From Nereocystis luetkeana (taxonomy: Eukaryota > Sar > Phaeophyceae > Laminariales > Laminariaceae): DNA of 64,000 nt. The position numbers and the translations under genes were made by a program. Location: positions 5,560,739 through 5,624,738 of the forward strand of contig JARUPZ010000013.1 in assembly GCA_031213475.1 (NCBI GenBank), read 5' to 3'. This document shows, piece by piece, positions 22,083-34,976 of the stretch. Each line of letters starts with the position of its first letter. Positions within the stretch are counted from its first letter, which is position 1. Below the pieces are notes generated by a model. That model ran no database searches and had not been told where the DNA came from. It saw nothing but the letters and a program-made list of their open reading frames with translations.

Positions 22083-25000
22083 GTGCGTGTGCTTTCGGGT
22101 TCATACGTCAACAATCGTTTCGCCACGTACAAAACACTTCATGTGTCGACCAACACAGCACAACGACAGCAGTTACACCAGTATCTATCTAGAGCAAGCA
22201 GCAGTTGTACGTACTGTAGCGACGTGGCTTGTCACCTCCAGAGGTGGCAATAGACAGCGATGTTCATTAACTGTATATATATTGGCATACCAGGTACACG
22301 GTACCTGGTATTACGGGGGACCATAGTTAATAGGACCAAATATTGCGAGTAAAAATGGTTAAATATACGTACCAGGTATAGGTTTTTATGTATATACCAT
22401 AGGTCCTATTAACTATGATCCCCCGTAATAGTTGTTTTGCGACGTGCTGAGAACGCCTCGCTTCGTCTGTCAAAAACTTGCTTCGGCCACGTGATGTATA
22501 TCCGTAGGATGTCGACGGGTAGAAATAAGTTTGAAGTGAAGAACACCCACACTTGCAGCAGAAGTACAGCGGCAGTACAGCCAGCAGGACACACAGCAGC
22601 TGCAGCTGTACTGGCGTATCTGGCACTGGCGTAGCTTACCACGCCAGAGAGAGGCGATAGACAACGATGTGTCTACAGTCAGTATGGGTGTCTTGTTTTG
22701 CGAAAATCGTTGTTTTGCCACGTACGAAACGTATTATTACACCAGTACAAAGTTTCCCTTCGGGATTGTCGTTGACTCGAAATCCCGGAGGTGTCTGTCG
22801 CAAGCTGAAAAGGGAGAACACAGCAGCAGGCGTTTGTTTGTTCCTTGCGCCAGCTTCTCGTACGTAACCACCGACCGGGCACGAACGAAGAACTTAACCC
22901 TTTGAGAACCGCAGTCCCGTGTTTGTCCCCAAAACGGGACTGCGGTTCTAAAGGGGTGAATAAGAAAGCTCGTGGAACAACGTGAAATGTAGAGAAAAAA
23001 TAAGTAGCCACCGAGGAAGTCACCGGTCATGCAACACCGATCTCAGATTCAACGAGTTTATAGTTACAGTGTTACGGGGGACCATAGTGAACATGAGCAA
23101 TTATTGTCAGTAAAAATGGGAAAATATATAGGTTTTTGTGTACACCGCAGGTCCTATTTACTATGGTTCCCCGTAATAGTTCTGCACGAGTGGGTGCCTC
23201 GCTTCATCTGTTAATAACCTCATTCGGCCACGTTGTGATACAGCAGCGGACAGCGGGACTCACGACTCACGACTCGCGCAACCATTAACAGTTCATAAAA
23301 AGGTTCTGGAGGCTGACGCCGCCTCCTGCTAAGGAAGCACCATGGCAGCGATAATAGCTTGTAGCTGATATTTTATAGCGCCATACGGGAAGCGTTGCAG
23401 CAACTTTTGTTTGCTTCAAGACGGTAAATTCACTTGTTAACAGTTGTTCGGTCGAAACGTCTCGAAAATAGTCGCGTGACACCGCAAAGAAACCTGACAT
23501 GGAAGAACCCAATGACCTTTCACGAGAGAAGCGCGTATGAAAAAAAAAATCGGTAGAAGAATAGAATACGTTGCGTGCCCAAGCCACCTAAAACCCGCTC
23601 TCCAACCTGAAAGGAAATCGTACGGCACGGTGCAGGAGATTCCTGAAACATCCATCGTCGTGGAGGGCCCCCAAACTCTCCAACATGTGCTACTCGTACG
23701 AAGCAGACACAGCCGGCCGCTGGCCTGTACTCGACCAATGGGAGAGGTTCTAGGCGCTGCACGAGTACGAGGTTTTAGTGGGGGAGGGCATGGGATATGT
23801 ACAGGAGACGGGACTGTACCGTCGCAACGATCTCCTATTCTTAAGTAAGAAAGGAAAGCGATAGACACTGCAGGCCATACCACTCTCGTCGTTTTGATGC
23901 ACAAAAATATCCTTGTGATTGAGGACAGGTTGGTCCTAATCAGGGATCTGTCTCCCTCGAAAGATCTACCTGGTACTGTAGATCATGATGAAGCGGGATC
24001 CTAATCAGGGGTCTGCTGTCAGCCTCGATGCGGGGGATCTGATCTGATATGATATGAGCTGATTTGATATGATGTGATGTGATCTAATCTGATCTGATAT
24101 GATCTGATTTGATATGATGTGATGTGATCTGATCTAATCTGATCTGATTTGATCTGGTCTGATCTGATCTGATCTAATCTGTCCCAATTTGTGCAATGTT
24201 TCCGTTGGTGCGCAGGCAGCGGAAATTCACCGTTGCCATGACGGAGCTGGGACACTCTCGGCGATGGAAAGCTGTGCCAGGTGAGATTCGGACAGATACG
24301 CTTCGGCCAATCGATGTTGTTTCGTGTGTGGTGTGACGCTCAAGAACCTCAACACCCTCTCTGTGTTCTAGGCAACCCCTTCCCGCCCCCCTCCCGCTGT
24401 CGGGCTGGAGACGTACCCGCATGCGCGGAGAGATTGTAATCAGAGAGATTTGTGAAAATACGTTCAGTGGTGGCCCATCTATAGTGCCGGCATGATATGC
24501 GCCAGACATCAACACCGGCACTATCATTGCGGCAACCGGCACTAACTACGCCGCACACTGCCGCACTGGCTATTACGGGGGACCATAGTTAATAGGACCA
24601 AATATTATAGGTGAAAATGGTTAAATATATAGGTTTTTTATGTATACCATGGGTCCTATTAACTATGGCCCCCCGTAATAATCATTAATCCCCTCTGGGC
24701 CAGGCGATTGCACGGACACTATAGAGAGACCACCACTACTGCTGCTGTATTTTGTTCACCACAACGCGTTTTTTTTGTTGTTGTCGTCACGGCGGTAGGC
24801 CGTGTAACTCTGTACGGAAGTATAAGGGTCGTTAGGGCACAAAAAACAAGACATAGTGGTCCTTTTATTTTCGTCCATATTGGTGCGTGGCAATCGATCG
24901 CGTGCGCAGTACGTGGCAAAAAGTGGGTGATTGTGGACGATCTTCCCGCGGGACGGCGTTCTGGGGAAGCTGAGTGCTACGAGTAGAGTGTTTGCGACGA

Positions 25001-28000
25001 TCCAGTTCGGTCGGGCTGGAGAAAATAGCCGAAACCGACAAACGAGACGTTCTACGATAGAGGTTCACCCCAACTTTTCTGAGGCTCTTACATCCCCCCA
25101 GCGTTATGTATACGGGGACGAACATACGACTACGACTGTACTGATGCTACACGCATCTTGTACGTGTACGTGCGCATTAGGCCCAACAGTGTAGAGCACG
25201 AGGTACATACTCATCATCCTTCAACTGCCGCCCGCCCGGCAAGGACGCCGTGGTTGGCTCAGAACCGTTTTTTTTTTCTTTCCCAAATGTGATTCCTCTA
25301 TCGTAGAACGCCTCAAACACGAGAAGCTGAACCCCTATCGTAGAACGCCTCGAACATGAGAAGCTGAACCCCTATCGTAGAACGCCTCGAACATGAGGAG
25401 CTGATGGCTTAAGGATGAGAAATCGTGCGTTGCTCCGTTTGCTAACCAACCCTCAAAGTAGCCCGGAACCACGATATCGAGCCGAAACCTCAATACAAGA
25501 TGATCGATTAGTATTGCCACCCCCCCCCCCCCGACATGCTCCGTCCCGGCATTGTATATAGGGATGCGAGAGTCTATGGCCATACGGACTAAGGCCATGC
25601 ATGATATCGAGTACATCTCTCCTATCGAGCCCCCCCCCCCCCCCCCCCCCCCCCGGTCTCCACCCAACCACACTCCACCCCACCCCATCCCCCCCCCGCG
25701 TCTCTTTTCCCTCAGTTCTTATTGCCGAGGCGGGTCGCGTAGGCCTGCCGCTGAACGTGATATGCCTGAATGCGGCCATGTCGGTGTTCGCGAGGAGCGG
25801 CCGCTGGTACGAGGCGCTCGACCTCCTCGGCAAGATGCGGAGGGGCGCTCTGCTTAGCGAAGTAGCAGGCGGTGCCGACCAGGGGAGGATTATGCGGGAG
25901 CCCCGGGCCGAGATGGTGGCCGGGTCGGCCTGGGCGTCGTCGTCGCTGCTGCCCTTGCCAGAGCCGGATGAGATCACCTACAACGCCGCCATTAGTGGTG
26001 AGCACAAGGGTTTCTGGTGTTGGAGGGGGAGAGGAAAAGGGGGGGGGGGGGGGGGGGGGGGTACTCGATAGGAGATATGTACTCGATCTCATGCATGGCC
26101 GAAGTCGTATGAACATAGACCCTCGCATCCCTACAATGCTGGGACGGAGTAGCACGTCGTGTTTTCACCGACCAGGCAGACATTGCTTGCTTGCTTGCAC
26201 CAAGCGCGAAGCGCCCGTTGATATGTTGGGCGAGTCGCATGGAGGGTGAGCTGCATCCTACTAACAACCGCTTGTGAAGCGGGCTTGACTGTGGGTGATA
26301 GCTTCAATGAGTATCCAGGGGGAGGGGGGGGGGGGGGGGGTCCTCATTTTCCTGCTTGCCTTGGTTATTTAACCGTTGACGACGCATCTCTTTCGAGACG
26401 GGTGGGGGGGGGGTGTACTCATGTCATGGGTGGCCGTAGTCGAAAGAGATCTTCGCATCCACGTATCGCCGGGACGGAACACGTCGGGTTTTCACAGACC
26501 AGAAAGGTGGGAGAGCAGAAGGGTGGGTGGGGGGAGGAAGGGAGGCGGAAAGGTTATGGGGTGGGGCGGGAGAGAGGGGGGGAGGGGACGAGAGAGGAGG
26601 AAGAGGGTGGCAGGACGCGAAGGGAGTGGCGAGAGGGAGAGGGAGGGGAATGGCGGAAAGGGGGAAGGGGACGAGGAGGAGGGCGGAAGGGGGCAGGGAG
26701 AGACGAGGAGGGGAAAGGGGGGAGGGAAGAGACGAGGGTGGGATCGGGCTCACAGGGGCATATGAAGGAAGGGGAGGTGAGGGCCGAAGGAGGGGTGCAG
26801 GGAGGGAGTGGAGGGAGAAGGGGAGGAGGATCCCTTGCGCTGTGCTTCGCTGCCTTGTAGGCGTGAGCGGAAGAGCGGCGTATGCGCATGCGGCTTGCCG
26901 TGTTTCGCGCGTGGTCGCCGCTGGCGATGATCGCATAATACCTTCCCCCCGTTTCTGTTTGTCTGTGCGCTGCCGTCGCGCGTCACAGCCTGCGGAAGGG
27001 GAAAGCGTTGGAAGCCAGCCGTGGAACTCCTCGAAACAATGCGTCGGCAAGGACTGACGCCTGACGCGGTGAGCCACGACACCGGACCTGATGTATTGCT
27101 TGCTTGGCTAGCTTGGCTGGCTGGCTGGCTGGCTGGCTTGCTGGCCGGTTGCTTGCTTGCTTGCTTGATTCATCGATTGGTTGATTGAATATGTTGTCGA
27201 TTCCTGCTTTGTTGCGTTTTCGGCCAACTGGATGGCTGGCTGGCCGGTTGCTTGCTTGCCTGATTAATCGATTGGTTGATTGAATCCATGGTTGATTGGA
27301 TGCGTTTTTCCCGTTTTTCTTTGATGCAGTTTTCCTACTCGGCGGCGATTTCCGCCTGCAAGAACTGCGAACGCTGGGAGATGGCGCTGGAACTCCTGGA
27401 TGACATGCGAAGGAGGGGCCTGGGGAAAAACCTACACTCTTTGAACGCCGCCATTGCCGCCTGCGCCTCCGCCGGAAGGTGGGTATCGGCTTTCATCGTT
27501 TTTTAGGGGAGGGGGGTCGGCGTGTGGGGGTGGGGGTGGAGATGGAGTTGGCGATGAGGTTTGGAGTAGGGCTGGTGGTGGTGGAGTTTTTGTTCTGGCC
27601 GGGGGGGGCGCTGTTTGCAGACACTTAGGCAGAGAACGTAATTTCCGACGAGTTCAGTGGATCAAACATAGACTAGACTTTTAGGAATAGACCTGACTAT
27701 GGGCTTCACGATCAGGACGGCGCTAGCCCTCGGAAGGTTAGGGTATATATGTATTTATTTAATATCCATGGGTTTCTCGTGTTACTCGTTAGCCCTTTTA
27801 GAACCGCAGTCGCGTTTTGGGGGCGAACTACTTGGAATTTGACTGGTTTGTCCCCAACACGGGACTCCAGTACTAAAGGGGTTAACCACCGCTGCAAACC
27901 GCACCCCCCGATCCCCCCCCCACCCACCTCTATAGAAACAACGTAATGAGCGCCCAATTGTTGGAGGTGGCTCTATTAGGAGTAGGAACGGTGCTCCGTC

Positions 28001-29957
28001 TCGAAAGGGATGCGTGGTCAATGGTAGAATAACTAAGGCAAGCAACAAATAAGTACACCCCCCCCCCCCCCCCCCCCCGCCCCCCCCCCTCCCCGCCCTC
28101 CCTCCCGGCGCCGCCGCCGCCGCCGGGGTCACTTTCTCGGCCACTCCCCTTATTCGTCCCCACTTCCCTTACGCGTAAAAGGTGGGAGCCCGCAATGGAA
28201 ATCCTGCGAGGGATGGAGACGAACGGTCCGAAGCCGGACGTTTTCACGTACGGCTCGGCCATTGACGCGTGAGTGTGCTTAGGGCTGGGGGTATGGAGAG
28301 AGATGAGGACGGCGCTTTGGGTTGGGATCCGGTGTGGTAGGGTGGGGGTTCGGGAAAGGGGTAGGGGAGGGGAGGGGAGGGGAGGGGAGGAGGGGGTACT
28401 CGATCACATGCATGGCCGTAGTCGTATGCGTATAGACCCTCGCATCCCTACAATGCCCGGGCGGAGGACGTCGGGGAGGGGATGTGGGTGGGGGGGCATG
28501 CTGGTCTCGTGCATGGCCGTAGTCGTGTGGCCATTGACTCTCGCATCCTTACAATGCGGGGGCGGAGCACATCGGGTTTTTCACCGACCAGGCGAAAACA
28601 TTGCTTGTGCCAAGCTGGGAGCGCGGTCAGCAGTAGGCCTCGCATCCCTTCCGAGACGGAATGGGGTGAGGTTGGGATTGGGGTGGGGGTCAGGGGGTAA
28701 GGGTGGATAGAGGGATGTGGAATGGGGTCCTGGTCGGCGTTGGCGATGGAGGGTACGAGTGGTATATAGCTAGAATGTGTATGCCCTGCCTGTCGTACCC
28801 AGTACGATGACATGGCATCGCACCGTCGGCTCTGCTTACTGCACTACAGCGTAGTATCTCTGTACAGTGGTGTTGTGACCGCAGAACTTGTATCTCTTCT
28901 GGGATAGAGAGAATTGGCACGGACACCGCATGTGCTGGATGTCGACGGGTAGAAAAAACGGTGTACTGTGAAGAACGCGCACACAAGAATACAAACAGGG
29001 GTGTGCAGAAGTTGGGTCAGGGGCAGAGGTCAAGGTTCGGTTAGAGGCAGGGTGGCGGTAGGCGTAGGGGTAGGAGCAGGAATACAGAGTAGGAGGTGCG
29101 CAGTGGTATTTTTCGGGATGGGGATAATATGGGGGCATTCTAGGGCATACAGGGGTAGGGTAGGGGCCATGGTAGCACTGGAGGTGGGGACCCCCCCCCC
29201 CCCCAAAAAAAAAGGGGACCCCCTCTGTGGGGACCCCCCCCCCCGATGGTGACCCCCCAGTGAGGACGCCCCCGGTGGGGACCCCCCCCCCCCCCCCCAG
29301 CACCTTTGCACAATGGGCGTGTGAAAGGTCCCTTTGGAGCCATTTTAACGATGTAGCAAACCCCACAAGGTCTCGACAAGCTTTCGGTTCGATAAGCCTA
29401 GTGATGTACTATTGCGGGGGACCATAGCAAATAGTACCTACGGTGCACACAAAAACCTATATATTTCACTATTGTTACTAACAGAATTTGGTCCTATTTC
29501 CTATTGTTGAGTATCTCCTCGGGGAGATATTTACGCTCAAATTGTGCAAGGGGGGACTCTCCGCCAGTTAGGGGATGTGCGTGAATATGGGTAGGGGGTA
29601 GGGGCATGGGTAGGTATCGAAGAAGAATTATATATCTAGAGGTATGGATACAGATATCGAATGCGAATGGCAAGGGCTACGCGCGAGTAGTGAGCGGGTG
29701 GGTGAGTGCGTTGCTGGGTGGGTGTGGATGGATGTCTTTTTAGGTTTCTTGTGAGGTTGGCGTTCGTTTGACTGGAAGATGAGGGGGGCGCGATTTGCCG
29801 CACTAGAAGAAGGAAGGACGCGAGGGGGGCGGGGGGGGGGGGGGGGGGGTCCAAGTAATTGTTTTGAAGGGAAAGTTGTTGATTGTTGGTTGCTCAGACA
29901 TGTTGACGTGTTAGGCGTGGTTGGTTGAATGATTGGTTCAGTTTTTGGGGTGTTGGC

Positions 29958-29988
<31 letters not shown>

Positions 29989-32900
29989 CTGAAGGGCTGG
30001 TTGGTTTATCTTATGAGCGCTCATTCGCTTTTCCCACGGTAGCGTGCGAACATGCAAGCTATTATCTGCTAACGTGGGGGAAACGCCCCCCCCCCCCCCC
30101 CCCCCCCTCCCCCCTCCCCCCTCCGCCACCCCAGCATGGCCCAAGGAGGCAAGGTCGACCTGGCGCTCCAAACCCTCCGCCGCATGCGCGCCTCCCCCTC
30201 GCGCTACCCGTCCCCCAACACCGTCTGCTACAACGTCGCCCTCAAGGCGTTAACGAGGGAGGGGCTGTGGAGAGAGGCGCGGGAGTTGCTAATGGAAGTA
30301 TCGGCGGACTCGGCCAAGGCCGGGGCGGGGGCGGGGGGCGAGGAGAGGGTACTGGATTACCTCTCGTACAATTCCGTCATACGCGCTTGTGCCGCGGCCG
30401 GGGAGGTGGCAGAGGTGTGTTTTGGTTGGGCGTGGGGTTGGGTGGGGTCGGGCGGTGGGCGGGGGTGGGAGAATGGGGTAAGAGATAGGAGGTATGTGAG
30501 CCACATTCTCACCCCACCCCACCCTACCCCACCCTACCCTGCCCTACCCTACCCTACCCTACCCCACCCTACCCTACCCTACCCTACCCTACCCTACCCT
30601 ACCCTACCCGACCCGTTTCGTTTCAATTCATCCGTCCAGAGGCAGTGGCGTTTTATTTTTTTATTTTATTTTGTTTCTCCGGAATCGCAACGGTTACGAC
30701 AGGATTAATTGTCAACAATATGTACAGGTTGGGCTGGCCTCGGTTGGTGTCGACGCTGTAGAACACGCGTCTCACTGCGTGAGCTACAGTAAATAACCAG
30801 GGTACCTTATTTAGGGTACCTTATTTAGGGTACCTTATTTAGGGTACCTTATTTAGGGTACCTTATTTGTTTCTTGTTTCTTGTTGGCGGTTACCACGGC
30901 TAGCGGTTGCGTTAGATCACTCGTGTGGGATGTAGAACCTTGACTCCGCACAGGGGGAATGATCGTATCACGTAGTGTATATATGGTAAGGCACTCACCA
31001 GGCAGTTACATAGTACTCCCATTGCCGTCTCTGGAAGTGGTCACACCGGAAATTCAATCAACTCATTGAAGCTGTCATCCACATGCAAGTCCGCCCCACA
31101 GGCGGTTCTTAGTAGGATGCAGCTCACCCTTCACGCGACTCGCCAGACACCTCACGGCGCTTCGCGCTTTGTGCAAGCAATGCCTACCTGGTCGTTGAAA
31201 ATCGGGCGTGCTCCGTCCCCCCATTGCAGGGATGTGAGGGTCTACGGTCACACGACTACGTCCATGCATGACGTGGGTACACCCCGCCCCGCCTCCCATC
31301 CTGCCCTCATGGCCTATTCGCCTCCTCCCCCCTCCTCATTTATTTACGTGTTTTAATTTATCCTTTTGGGGGGCAGCGAAGGTTACTAAGCGTCCCTCCA
31401 AGATCATTCCGCTCCGTCGCGAAGGGACGCGTGGTCAACAGCCATATCGATTAAGGCAAGCATCAAATTAGTACGCCCCCCTCCCCCCGCCCCCCCTTGC
31501 TCTCTTTCCAACGAGCAGGCGGTAAACACGCGAGAGGAGATGCGTGCCGCGGGCATCCCCGCCGACCCTTACACCTACGAGGCGCTCGCGACGGCGTGCG
31601 GTCTCGCCGGGGACTGGGTCGCGGCCGAGGCTATGGTGCGCGAGATGCTCGTTGCCCGCGAGCACGCCACCCCCACGGCTACCGCCGCCGCGACAGACAG
31701 TGATGACGAAGGCGATAGCCGAGGCGTTTTGGTAGATAGGGGATCAGGGGGAAAGGAGTGGGGGGCGGGGAGGAGAGGGGCGGTGGCGGTAGCGGCGAGG
31801 GGGAAGGGGGAGGAGGGCGTGGCGGGGTTGGCGATGGTGGGTGGAGAGGGAAGTGTTCCTGGTGAGGCCGTGACGAGAGAGGAAGAGGGGGCGGGGTTGG
31901 GAAGGGAAAGCGCGGACGATGAGCCGCGAGAGCAGGACGGGAGGAGCGGCACCGCTGCTATGGTGGAGTCAGTAGCAGGGGAGGACGGTTTTCCAGCAGA
32001 GGTAGGCGCGACGGCGGCGGTGGAGGCCGTGGGCGCGGCGGTGGGGGCGACGGCGGCAGCGTCGGCGGCAACAGCGGTGGTGACGTCGACATCAGAAGCG
32101 GTGGAGGACGCGTACGCCGGGTCAAGAGAGTCCTGGAACCAGAGACTCCGGCAGAGGCGGTGGCGGCGAAAGCAGCTGGAGGACGGAGTACGGCCGTCCC
32201 CAAGAGTTTTCCACGGCCTCATGGAGGCGTATGCGAGGGCAGGGGAGTGGAAGCGCTCGCTGGAGTGCCTTGACGACATGGCGCGCGGTGAAAAAGGGTG
32301 GCTCGATGGGGAAGAGGAAGAGGAGGGGGTGGGGGGTGAGGGGGGGCTGGTAAGGGTTGGGGTCAGGGCGGGGGTGGCTCCTGACGCCACAAGCGTGGGT
32401 TGGACGATCAAGGTGAGGGTTTTGGGCGGCGCAAAGGAGTTGCTGGCGTATTTGGGGTTCGGGGGGGGCTGGGGGAAGGGGAGGGGGAGGGGGTTGGGGA
32501 GAGGGAGAGTGGGGGAGGGGGTGGATGGGGGGGGGGGTGGAAGGAGCGTGGGGGAGGGGGAGGGTTAACGGGGGTATTCATGAGGGGTGGGGTGATTGTT
32601 TTTCAGCTGATCTTGCGCGAAGCGTCCCTGCTTGCTCCTGCTCCGCGTTCGCCGACGCCCAAAGTGTGTGTTTGTGTGTAAATAGTGTTTACTTTTGTTT
32701 TTGGTTGATTGCTTAACGTTGTGGGTGGGGTTGGAATGGGCGGCGGCCGTACGGACGGTGAGGGGGGTGTTTTTTTTTTTCTCCGCTGGAGGCGTTTTTG
32801 TATCACCCACCGCACCGTTCGGGAGCGTTTGTTCGTTGGTTTTCGTACATTTCGCATTGATAGTTCGTTCCCTGGCTTCAATCGATCTTCGATTCTGTGC

Positions 32901-33328
32901 CTTTTTTCGATCGGTCTGCCTTTGTTCGATCGATCGTTCATTCCATGATTTCGATCGATCGTTGGTTCCATGATATTGTTCGTTCGATCCTTCCACCTTT
33001 GTGTTTGATCGCCGTTTTCGTTGCGCTGCTCGATCGATTGTTCATTCCATGATTTTCGAAGTCCCATGGTTGGTTCTATTGATTTTGAATCCGTTGTTGG
33101 TTGTATGTATGTTTTCGATGGATCGGTCGTTGCATGATGTTGGTCGATCGCCCGTTTCGTGTGGTGAGTCATTCGTATGGTGGATCCTTTCGTTTCACGA
33201 TTTTGGTCGGCCGTTCAATCTATGGCGAGTCATATCGTTCGACCGATCGATCGATCACTCCCCACGTTTGAAAGTACCATCGGCAACGGAAATATGTCAA
33301 AGACAGGCTCGTAATACTATCCCGCAGC

Positions 33329-33390
<62 letters not shown>

Positions 33391-34237
33391 TCTCTCTCTC
33401 TCTCTCGCTCCCAACGGTCGTTCTAAGCCGATGCTTCAAATCAGAACCCTCCCGTGGGTGGCAGCACCTACTTTTCCGATGAGGGAAAGAGCTTTCATGG
33501 AGTCCGCTCGTCTTCGTGCCCACGCGTTAACGTACAGTACCCTCTTTGAGCTCGCGCTCGTTTTCGTACGCGCGCCCGCTCTATTTCTGTAACGACATCC
33601 TGCGTCCCGAGGTGGTTTCGAAAAATCAAACACCAGCGCCTGGATTGATGTTTACGTTCCTGTTCTGTAGTAGATGACTGACCTCTCCGCGACCGACACG
33701 TCATGACGGGGAACGCGCACGATAACGACGGCAGCAATACGAACAACTGACACGGTCGTTGATAGGGTACCCTCCTGCCCCCCCCCCCAGTCCCCTCGTG
33801 CTCCGTCCCCGGCATTGTAGGGATGCGAGGGTGAATGGACATACGACTACGGCCATGCGCGACATGAGTGCACCGCCCCAATTCTCTCCCCCACCCCGCC
33901 CCCTTTTGTTTCGTAAAGCTTTTCATTTCTTCGGAGGCCCGGATACTGGTGTTCATTGGCCATTCAGGGGTGTTTTGGATGGGTTCAGGGCTAATATTAG
34001 GGCTACGGTATTAAGTCATATGTGCCTCGTACGGAGGAGCCGTCAGCCATGGTGTCGGATAAGCGGTAAACTTTCGGCCCTTTATTTTCGCCTCCCCTTT
34101 TATTTCTCCGCCCACCCCCCCCCTCCCCCCTTCTTTCTCTCTTCCCTCCCCTCCCCCCTCCCTCTCCTTACCCCTTCCCCCCCGCCCTCCCTTATCTAGT
34201 CCACCCGTACATGCGAAGGCTACGTTCAACTCCCCCG

Positions 34238-34272
<35 letters not shown>

Positions 34273-34945
34273 ACACGCCTCTACGGTCGCCTGGTGCCAG
34301 GCTTGCGCGGCGGCAGGACAGTGGCAGAGAGCCCTCGCGGTATTTTCTGGGTCACGCTCCGATGGGATTAAGCCGGGACAGCTCTGGTGCGAAATATGGG
34401 ATGGTAATTCATGTGGAAGATGTGGTTATGTTAGTGTTGCTTTGTGGTTATGGGGATGTGGCTGTAGATGTTGATAGGAAGGTGTAGGGTGGGGGTGTGG
34501 GAAGGGGGATATTGGTGGGGATGTGGACGGGGACATGGATGAGGGGGGCGATAAGCTTGTTTCGATGTGGGTTGAGGGAGGGGGTGGGGATACGGGGGGA
34601 ACATATGGATGTGGATGCAGGTGTAGATGGAATCACCGCGTCTCAGGAGGCACAAAACACACACTGATGTTATCGGATCAGTTCTTAAATTCGCTCAGTT
34701 CTCTCTCCCCTCCCCGCCGCCTCACCTCCTGCCCCCCCCCCCCCCCCCCGTTGCTCGCCCAATCCGTGGCTACCCCCGACCGTTGCCGCTGTCCCCGTTC
34801 CTGTTTTCTTGAAGCTTCGACGGAGCCCTTCTTGCCTGTGCCGCGGGGGGTGAAGGGTACCAAGCGGTGTCGCTGCTGGCGGAGATGGTAGCGCTCGCCT
34901 CAGAGTTGGCGGCCGACCAGGACGACGGCTCTTCCTCGTCCTCTT

Positions 34946-34976
<31 letters not shown>

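Noticed and set aside
26424-27077. Pro-rich minus and Gly/Arg-rich plus frames
   Set aside because: They arise from a G-rich, strongly strand-biased tract in PPR intron 3 plus exon 4 in the wrong frame.
31575-32411. 278-codon minus-strand frame
   Set aside because: It is the antisense shadow of PPR exon 8: Ser/Pro/Thr-rich with no motif.
34211-34300. Upstream extension of PPR exon 9 through a 30-base C run (poly-Pro)
   Set aside because: It does not keep phase with exon 8, while the acceptor at 34300 gives an exact PPR motif.
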